From NCBI GenBank assembly GCA_902772625.1, contig CACYBP010000233.1, positions 1-6,123 on the forward strand: DNA of 6,123 nucleotides. Reading direction: 5' to 3'. Shown piece after piece: positions 1 through 4,591 of the stretch (positions are counted from its first letter, which is position 1; each line of letters opens with the position of its first letter). Source of the stretch: Oscillospiraceae bacterium. GTDB lineage: Bacteria; Bacillota; Clostridia; Oscillospirales; QAMX01. Under the pieces are notes generated by a model. The model was not told the origin of the DNA. It saw nothing but the letters and a program-made list of their open reading frames with translations, and did not search any database. A program made the translations under genes and the position numbers.

Positions 1-279
1 ACCAGTGAGACCGAAAGCGAGTCTTCCTCCGGCGATTCCTCCATCGGCACGGCTCACTATTCGTTCCAGCCCAAGGCGCTTTCCTCTGAGTTCGCCGAAG
101 GGGAGACCTTCTCGGTAAAGATCCAGGCCAATGGCGTCACGGTGTGGTACGCCGCAAACGTCACGATCGCCTCCTCCGATATCCCCGCCAAGTACGAGGG
201 GCCGAAGGGCGAATCCTGCAAATTCGAGGTTTATATCAACGAAGATCTGTTTACAGCCTTCGTGGAAGAGTTCAAATAA
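1..279 (+). CDS. C-terminal end of a probable PASTA-type Ser/Thr protein kinase (PrkC/PknB family), 5' part outside window
   Basis: Frame 1 is open from the window edge to TAA at 277-279 and gives 92 residues. Residues 1-17 are a Ser/Glu/Thr-rich linker (TSETESESSSGDSSIGT). Residues 18-92 look like a compact beta-rich domain ending in CKFEVYINEDLFTAFVEEF. No kinase or intact PASTA repeat lies inside the window, so the assignment is an inference from two things: the gene sits immediately before rsgA, where Firmicutes usually carry the prpC-pknB pair, and the tail resembles the Ig-like C-terminal ends of clostridial PASTA kinases. If correct, this part is extracellular and follows the cell-wall-binding PASTA repeats of a kinase controlling envelope growth and dormancy exit. 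The stop overlaps the rsgA start by one base (TAATG), which implies translational coupling. It could instead be another surface protein with an Ig-like end. Confidence 0.65.
   Translation, partial: TSETESESSSGDSSIGTAHYSFQPKALSSEFAEGETFSVKIQANGVTVWYAANVTIASSDIPAKYEGPKGESCKFEVYINEDLFTAFVEEFK
264..270 (+). promoter_or_regulatory. Ribosome binding site for rsgA, inside the upstream gene
   Basis: GGAAGAG lies 8 bases before the ATG at 279, within the last codons of the preceding gene. It supports the ATG at 279 as the rsgA start over the in-frame ATG at 144, which would add 45 residues unrelated to the family and overlap the upstream gene heavily. Confidence 0.6.
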
Positions 280-1190
280 TGATCAAAAAGGGCAGAATCG
301 TCCGATCCACCGGGGACCGTATGACGGTCCTTTCGGACGACGGAAAACAGTATATTTGCCGCGCAAGGGGAAAATTCCGGCTTGACGGACGTTTTCCCCT
401 CGCCGGAGATCTCGTCACCTTCCGCAAGGCAGAGGGTGACGAGCATCTTATAGAAAGCATTCTGGACCGCAAAAACTACCTGATCCGTCCGCCGGTGGCG
501 AACGTTACGCGGCTCTGCGTGGTGGCGTCGCTCGCGCCTCCGGTGACCGACAGACTGTCTCTGGACGTTCTGATCGCCGCGGCGGAATATAACGGCATCA
601 CCCCTGCCGTGATCGTCAACAAGATCGACGCCGTGCCGGGCGAGCCGCTTGCCGAGATCTACCGCAGGGCAGGATACGACGTGTATCTGACCAGCACGAA
701 GACCGGGGAGGGGATCGAAGCCTTCCGGAAGAGCGTCGGGGAGGGAATCACGGTGTTTGCCGGTTCCTCTGGCGTGGGAAAATCCAGCCTTCTGAACCTG
801 GCGCTTCCCGATTTTCACGTCAGGACCTCCCGCATCAGCGAACGCATCGGAAGGGGAAGACATACCACGCGGCACGTGGAGCTTTTTGCCGATCAGAAGG
901 GCGGATATGTGGTGGACACCCCGGGCTTTTCTCACGTCGACCCGGTCAGGATGATGCTCTACGACAAAAAGAAGATCGCCTCCTGCTTCGCGGAATTCCG
1001 GCCTTATCTCGGCAAATGCCGGTATGACGACTGCGCCCATACCCGGGAAGAAGATTGCGCCGTGATACGCGCGGTGGAGGAAGGCAGGATCGACCGGGTC
1101 AGACACGAAAACTACGTAACGGTCTACGACAAGGTCTCGAAGCTCAAAGACTGGCAGATCCGGGAGCTTCTCGCCTCCGACGGAGGCTGA
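279..1190 (+). CDS. rsgA: Ribosome small subunit-dependent GTPase RsgA (YloQ/YjeQ)
   Basis: This gene encodes a 303-residue circularly permuted GTPase that binds the 30S ribosomal subunit late in maturation and releases assembly factors on GTP hydrolysis. It acts in the cytoplasm. Residues 1-70 form the N-terminal OB-fold. The GTPase motifs follow in the permuted order typical of the family: G4 NKID at 114-117, G1 P-loop GSSGVGKSS at 162-170, the switch-region RHTTRH near 194-199, and G3 DTPG at 213-216. The C-terminal zinc knuckle is complete, with C247-x4-C252-x-H254-x5-C260 directly after the family signature FRPYLGKC. Length matches the usual 290-310 residues. The ATG at 279 overlaps the previous stop by one base, has a Shine-Dalgarno site 8 bases upstream, and gives the expected N-terminus. 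In many Firmicutes rsgA follows pknB, and RsgA is a known substrate of PASTA kinases in some species. Confidence 0.97.
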   Translation: MIKKGRIVRSTGDRMTVLSDDGKQYICRARGKFRLDGRFPLAGDLVTFRKAEGDEHLIESILDRKNYLIRPPVANVTRLCVVASLAPPVTDRLSLDVLIAAAEYNGITPAVIVNKIDAVPGEPLAEIYRRAGYDVYLTSTKTGEGIEAFRKSVGEGITVFAGSSGVGKSSLLNLALPDFHVRTSRISERIGRGRHTTRHVELFADQKGGYVVDTPGFSHVDPVRMMLYDKKKIASCFAEFRPYLGKCRYDDCAHTREEDCAVIRAVEEGRIDRVRHENYVTVYDKVSKLKDWQIRELLASDGG

Positions 1191-1215
1191 AGACGATCTG
1201 AGAACGGAGAAAACT

Positions 1216-1977
1216 ATGAAAGAAAGGCTTCAGAAGGTGATCGCCGCCGCGCACGGCGTATCCCGGCGGGCGGCGGAGACGCTGATCGCCGAAGGACGCG
1301 TGAAGGTCAACGGCAGGATCGCGGAGCTCGGTTCCTCGGCGGATCCCGAACGCGACAAGATCGAGGTCGGGGGAAAGCGCCTTGAAAACCGGCCGAAGAA
1401 GACCTACGTCGCCTTATATAAGCCGCGCGGTTACGTGACGACCCTCTCGGATGAGAAGGGACGGAAAAACGTCACCGAGCTGGTCTCGGATATCCACACC
1501 CGGCTTTTCCCGGTGGGAAGGCTGGACATGGATTCCGAAGGACTTCTGCTTCTCACCAACGACGGCGACTGGGCCAACCTCGTCTCCCATCCTTCTCACG
1601 GAGTGGAAAAGAGCTATCTGGTCACGGTCGCCGGGGACGCGAAGGCCGCGGTGCGGGAAATGTCCAAGGGAATGGATCTCTTTGAGGAGGACGGAAGTCT
1701 TGCCTTTCACGCCTCCCCGGCGCGCGCGGTGGTGCGCGATCAGTACGAGGACGGCGGGCGCATTCTGGTGACCCTTACCGAAGGGCACAACCGGGAGGTC
1801 AGACGCATGTGCGAGGCCTGCGGCCTGAAGGTAAGGCGTCTGGTGCGCGTGGCCGTCGGCGGCGTCACCGTGGCGGGGATCCGGACCGGAGGATGGAGAT
1901 TCCTCACCGAGGAAGAAGTGCGCATGCTTTCGGGCCGGAAGAAGAAAGCTCCGGAAAAGAGAAAGGAGAACGCGTAA
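1216..1977 (+). CDS. rluB: rRNA pseudouridine synthase, RsuA/RluB/RluF family
   Basis: This gene encodes a 253-residue enzyme that converts a specific uridine in ribosomal RNA to pseudouridine. Residues 1-48 are an S4 RNA-binding domain (RLQKVIAAAHGVSRRAAETL, then GRVKVNG). The catalytic domain follows. It starts with the KPRGYVTT segment at 69-76 and carries the RsuA-family active site GRLDMDSEGLLLLTNDG, with the catalytic aspartate at D104. The signature EGHNREVRRM is at 189-198. The tail from about 240 is Lys/Arg/Glu-rich and probably disordered. The target could be 23S (RluB-like) or 16S (RsuA-like); Firmicutes members of this type are generally annotated RluB, so the symbol is a family-level choice. 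The start has GGAGA at 1206-1210, 5 bases before the ATG. The gap to rsgA is only 25 bases, consistent with a shared ribosome-biogenesis transcript. Confidence 0.93.
   Translation: MKERLQKVIAAAHGVSRRAAETLIAEGRVKVNGRIAELGSSADPERDKIEVGGKRLENRPKKTYVALYKPRGYVTTLSDEKGRKNVTELVSDIHTRLFPVGRLDMDSEGLLLLTNDGDWANLVSHPSHGVEKSYLVTVAGDAKAAVREMSKGMDLFEEDGSLAFHASPARAVVRDQYEDGGRILVTLTEGHNREVRRMCEACGLKVRRLVRVAVGGVTVAGIRTGGWRFLTEEEVRMLSGRKKKAPEKRKENA
1964..1968 (+). promoter_or_regulatory. Ribosome binding site deciding the GTG start of the cupin regulator
   Basis: AGGAG sits inside the last codons of the pseudouridine synthase gene, 10 bases before a GTG at 1979. No ATG lies nearby in this frame, so the site supports the GTG start. 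With only one base between the genes, translation is probably coupled. Confidence 0.6.
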
Positions 1978-1978
1978 C

Positions 1979-2527
1979 GTGAACGAGAACATTCGGGAAA
2001 TCGCAAGACGCCTGCGGGAGATCCGGGATCTTTCGGACGTATCCACCGAGGAGCTTGCCGAACAGCTTACCATCAGCCGGGAAGAGTACGAAAAGATCGA
2101 GACCGGCACGGTGGACATCCCCATCAGCGTGCTCTGCGAGATCGCGGAGTACTATAAGATCGGCGTCACCGAGCTTCTCACCGGGGAAGCGGCCAAGCTG
2201 ACGGTCTATTCGGTGGTCCGCAAGAACCGCGGCATCAGCGTGGAGCGAACGAAGGACTATAATTACAAGAATCTGGCTTACGACTTTGCCAACCGCAAGG
2301 TGGAACCCCTCCTGGTGACCGTGGATCACAAAGAAAAGAGCGAGCTCCACCCCAATTCCCATCACGGTCAGGAATTCCACTACTGCGTGGAGGGAAGCTT
2401 CGTCTTCTACATCGACGATCACGAGATCGTCATCAACGAGGGAGATTCCCTCTATTTCAGCTCCGAACATCCTCACGCCATGTCGGCGGTGGGGGAACGC
2501 GCCAGGATCCTTGTGATCGTGATCTGA
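1979..2527 (+). CDS. XRE-family helix-turn-helix transcriptional regulator with C-terminal cupin sensor domain
   Basis: This gene encodes a 182-residue regulator. Residues 4-67 are an XRE/Cro-type helix-turn-helix (IARRLREIRDLSDVSTEELA, then LTISREEYEKIETG and VLCEIAEYYKIGVTELL). Residues 105-182 are a single cupin-2 barrel. Cupin motif 1 spans HPNSHHGQEFHYCVEG (124-139) with candidate metal ligands H128/H129, E132 and H134. Motif 2 spans NEGDSLYFSSEHPHAM (153-168) with H164 or H166. Regulators of this architecture bind a small ligand in the cupin and control a neighbouring metabolic gene. The adjacent partner here is the acyl-CoA ligase, so the ligand may be a carboxylic acid or its CoA ester (inference). 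The start is GTG with AGGAG upstream, one base after the preceding stop. No separate promoter was recognised, so any control over the ligase must act through an internal site not visible here or on other targets. Confidence 0.92.
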   Translation: MNENIREIARRLREIRDLSDVSTEELAEQLTISREEYEKIETGTVDIPISVLCEIAEYYKIGVTELLTGEAAKLTVYSVVRKNRGISVERTKDYNYKNLAYDFANRKVEPLLVTVDHKEKSELHPNSHHGQEFHYCVEGSFVFYIDDHEIVINEGDSLYFSSEHPHAMSAVGERARILVIVI

Positions 2528-2537
2528 TTCCCGGAAA

Positions 2538-2542
2538 AGAGG
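2538..2542 (+). promoter_or_regulatory. Ribosome binding site supporting a TTG start for the acyl-CoA ligase
   Basis: AGAGG, within AAAAGAGG, lies 10 bases before TTG at 2553. A second TTG follows immediately at 2556. There is no in-frame ATG between the previous gene's end and residue 36 of the ligase, and the conserved N-terminal region begins only a few residues after the TTG, so a TTG start is the best choice. Confidence 0.5.
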
Positions 2543-2552
2543 TACCAAGGCT

Positions 2553-4247
2553 TTGTTGATCGACCGTTTCTGTAAAACCGAGTTTTCCTCCTATGAGGAT
2601 TTCAAAAAGAATTTCAAAATCGACGTTCCCGAAGGCTTCAATTTCGCCCACGACGTCATGGACGTCCTGGCAGAGGAAAAGCCGGACAAGGGGTGTCTCC
2701 TCTGGTGCGACGACCGCGGGCGGGAAAGAGAGATCACCTTCGCGGAAATGCGTTCGCTTTCCAACCGCTGCGCGAATATGATGGCTTCCCACGGGATCGG
2801 GAAGGGCGATTTCGTCATCGCCACCCTGCGATCCCGGTACGAATTCTGGATCGTGGCCATCGCCTGCCATAAGCTCGGCGCCGTTCTGGTGCCGGTGACC
2901 CATATGTCCACACAGAAGGATTTTGCCTACCGGTTCGTGCGGGCTGACGTGCGCGCTATCTTTGCCGTGGCGGACGAAAGGCTTCTTTCCTGTATCCTTG
3001 CGGCGGAGGAGGAGACCGGGCATGCTCTCGCCGCGCGCTTCGTGATTGACGGCGAACGAGAAGGCTTCCTGAATTTCGACCGGGAGATGGCGAAATTCGG
3101 CGACGAATGGACGCGGATCCCGAATCAGAATTCCGATCCGATGCTCTGCTACTTCACCTCCGGCACCTCGGGGTATCCCAAGATGGCGTTACACAATTAC
3201 GCCTATCCCCTGGGGCATATCCTGACGGCAAAGTTCTGGCAGACCCTGAACGAAAACGATCTGCATTTCACCTCGGCGGACACCGGCTGGGCCAAGACGT
3301 CCTGGGGAAAGCTTTACGGCCAGTGGATCTCGGAGGCGGAGATCTTCGTCTACGATTACGGTACGCGCTTCATCCCCACCGATCTTCTGAAGATCATCGA
3401 AAAGTACCGGATCACGGTCTTCTGCGCGCCTCCCACCATCTTCCGTTTCCTGATCAAGGAAAACGTGGAAGAATACGATCTGTCTTCTCTGCGCTACTGC
3501 ACCATAGCGGGCGAGCCTCTGAACGCGGAGGTGTTCAACCGCTGGAAAGAACTGACAGGACTCGAGCTTCGCGAAGGCTTCGGCCAGACGGAGACCCCCG
3601 TTCTGATCGCCACGTGGCCCTGGATCAAGCCGAAGCCGGGTTCCACCGGCAAGTTTTCACCGCATTTCGACGTCGATCTGATCAATCAGGACGGCGCGCG
3701 GTGCGAGGTGGGCGAAGAAGGCGAGATCTGCATCAACATCAAAGACGGCATCCCGGCGGGGCTCGTCCAATGCTATTACCGGGACGAGGAAAAGACCGCC
3801 GAGGCGCAGAAGGGCGGCTGGTATCACACCGGCGACATGGCCTGGAGCGACGAGGAGGGATACATCCATTTCGTTGGCCGTGCCGACGACGTGATCAAAA
3901 GCTCGGGATACCGCATCGGGCCTTTCGAGGTGGAAAGCGCCCTGATGGAGCACCCTGCGGTCCTGGAGACCGCCATCACCGCGGTGCCCGATCCCGAAAG
4001 AGGGCAGATCGTCAAGGCCACGGTGGTGCTTGCAAAGAATTACCGCCCCGATCCGGCGCTTCCGGACGAGAAGAAGACCGCCTACTACGAGCGCATCAAA
4101 AAGGAGCTTCAGAATCACGTGAAGCGCACCACGGCGCCCTATAAATACCCGCGCATCGTGGAATTCGTGGACGAGCTTCCCAAGACCACCAGCGGCAAGG
4201 TCCGCCGGGTGGCCATCCGGGAAAAAGACAGCGAACAGAAGGCGTGA
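2553..4247 (+). CDS. AMP-forming acyl-CoA synthetase (ligase), medium-chain/ACSM-like, AMP-binding superfamily
   Basis: This gene encodes a 564-residue cytoplasmic enzyme of the ANL superfamily. It activates a carboxylic acid with ATP to an acyl-adenylate and then transfers it to CoA. The large N-terminal domain carries the P-loop YFTSGTSGYPKM (200-211), the ADTGWAK segment (242-248), and A5 GFGQTE (342-347). The A7 motif YHTGD (424-428) and hinge-region GRADDVIKSSGYRIGPFEVE (442-461) lead into the C-terminal domain, where the catalytic lysine is K549 in PKTTSGKVRR. All core residues are present and the length is normal. The A5 motif is GFGQTE rather than the WWQTETG of acetyl-CoA synthetases. 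This argues for a substrate larger than acetate, such as a medium-chain, branched or aromatic acid (inference). The start is TTG with AGAGG upstream, 25 bases after the cupin regulator, which is its likely controller. It is the last gene before the terminator. Confidence 0.95.
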   Translation: MLIDRFCKTEFSSYEDFKKNFKIDVPEGFNFAHDVMDVLAEEKPDKGCLLWCDDRGREREITFAEMRSLSNRCANMMASHGIGKGDFVIATLRSRYEFWIVAIACHKLGAVLVPVTHMSTQKDFAYRFVRADVRAIFAVADERLLSCILAAEEETGHALAARFVIDGEREGFLNFDREMAKFGDEWTRIPNQNSDPMLCYFTSGTSGYPKMALHNYAYPLGHILTAKFWQTLNENDLHFTSADTGWAKTSWGKLYGQWISEAEIFVYDYGTRFIPTDLLKIIEKYRITVFCAPPTIFRFLIKENVEEYDLSSLRYCTIAGEPLNAEVFNRWKELTGLELREGFGQTETPVLIATWPWIKPKPGSTGKFSPHFDVDLINQDGARCEVGEEGEICINIKDGIPAGLVQCYYRDEEKTAEAQKGGWYHTGDMAWSDEEGYIHFVGRADDVIKSSGYRIGPFEVESALMEHPAVLETAITAVPDPERGQIVKATVVLAKNYRPDPALPDEKKTAYYERIKKELQNHVKRTTAPYKYPRIVEFVDELPKTTSGKVRRVAIREKDSEQKA

Positions 4248-4354
4248 CGGCGAAAAGCTTCACGTCCTAAACCGGAAAACGGCGCCGGAATTCCCTCTTC
4301 ATGCGAAGGAACATACCGGAAAAGGCCGGACGAAGGACTCTTCATCCATAGAGT

Positions 4355-4390
4355 AAGCGCGGACAAAGCAAAGGCTTCGTCCGCGCTTTT
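4355..4390 (+). terminator. Rho-independent terminator of the rsgA-to-ligase unit
   Basis: A 14-bp stem pairs AAGCGCGGACAAAG (4355-4368) with CTTCGTCCGCGCTT (4375-4388). It has one A-C mismatch (4365/4378), a six-base loop CAAAGG, and a TTTT run at 4387-4390. The stem is long and GC-rich, while the T tract is short and interrupted by CGC. It lies 107 bases after the ligase stop and before the next promoter, so it separates the two transcription units. Confidence 0.87.
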
Positions 4391-4450
4391 CGCACTTGAC
4401 CGGCGGTCGGGATCACGGAGAATCCTCCGGCGCGTTTTGACAAAGAATCA

Positions 4451-4479
4451 TTGCAATTATACCGGGATTATGCTATGAT
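4451..4479 (+). promoter_or_regulatory. Sigma-A-type promoter with extended -10, driving the membrane protease gene
   Basis: The -35 is TTGCAA (4451-4456) and the -10 is TATGAT (4474-4479), with exactly 17 bases between them. A TGC extension (4471-4473) precedes the -10. Transcription should begin near 4486, giving a leader of about 105 bases to the ATG at 4592. A perfect TTGACA at 4437-4442 lies just upstream, but its only -10 candidate, TATACC at 4458-4463, has a poor 15-base spacing. Confidence 0.75.
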
Positions 4480-4550
4480 TAAGTCTGACAATAATACTCT
4501 TTCTTTGTCTTTACGATAGAACCGGTCTGATAAACGGGATCGAATTGAAA

Positions 4551-4556
4551 AAGGAG
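4551..4556 (+). promoter_or_regulatory. Upstream ribosome binding site for an alternative start of the protease gene
   Basis: AAGGAG, within AAAAAGGAG, is 8 bases before ATG 4565 and 5 bases before GTG 4562. Both are in frame with the protease gene. Use of ATG 4565 would add nine residues (MHPEKEDKL) before the zinc ribbon. Confidence 0.55.
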
Positions 4557-4576
4557 ATACCGTGATGCATCCGGAA

Positions 4577-4583
4577 AAGGAGG
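4577..4583 (+). promoter_or_regulatory. Downstream ribosome binding site for the preferred start of the protease gene
   Basis: A full AAGGAGG is placed 8 bases before ATG 4592. That start puts the first zinc-ribbon cysteine at residue 3 (MICQKCG), the usual form for proteins opening with this domain, so 4592 is taken as the main start. Confidence 0.6.
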
Positions 4584-4591
4584 ACAAACTG

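Larger units (their letters stand above)
4248..4564. other. Non-coding region between two transcription units
   Basis: This stretch holds no convincing gene. The first 107 bases have no recognised feature; a 16-codon ATG frame at 4301 has no ribosome binding site or family resemblance. After that come the intrinsic terminator at 4355-4390, a short 5-bp hairpin (CGGAG/CTCCG at 4416-4429) of unclear meaning, the promoter at 4451-4479 and the start of the leader. Base composition becomes AT-rich from about 4435, as expected for a promoter. Confidence 0.7.

Noticed and set aside
231..1106. 291-codon open frame on the minus strand opposite rsgA
   Set aside because: The + strand protein carries all RsgA motifs. 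The antisense frame shows no recognisable domain and is an effect of GC-biased codon use.
1904..2548. 214-codon minus-strand frame opposite the cupin regulator
   Set aside because: It mirrors the regulator and part of the pseudouridine synthase, has no family features, and sits against two well-supported + strand genes.
3107..4144. 345-codon + strand frame inside the acyl-CoA ligase gene
   Set aside because: It is an Arg/Gly/His-rich out-of-frame reading of the ligase, whose own frame has all the catalytic motifs.
4301..4351. 16-codon ATG frame between the ligase and the terminator
   Set aside because: It has no ribosome binding site and no recognisable product, and its short length is expected by chance.
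4416..4438. Second possible terminator: CGGAG/CTCCG hairpin followed by GCGCGTTTT
   Set aside because: The stem is only 5 bp and is separated from the T run by five bases. It is too weak to call beside the strong terminator at 4355-4390.
4486..4560. Possible structured leader or riboswitch before the protease gene
   Set aside because: Only a weak interrupted pairing (CGAT/ATCG with CCG/CGG) could be found, and no known riboswitch or T-box signature is present.
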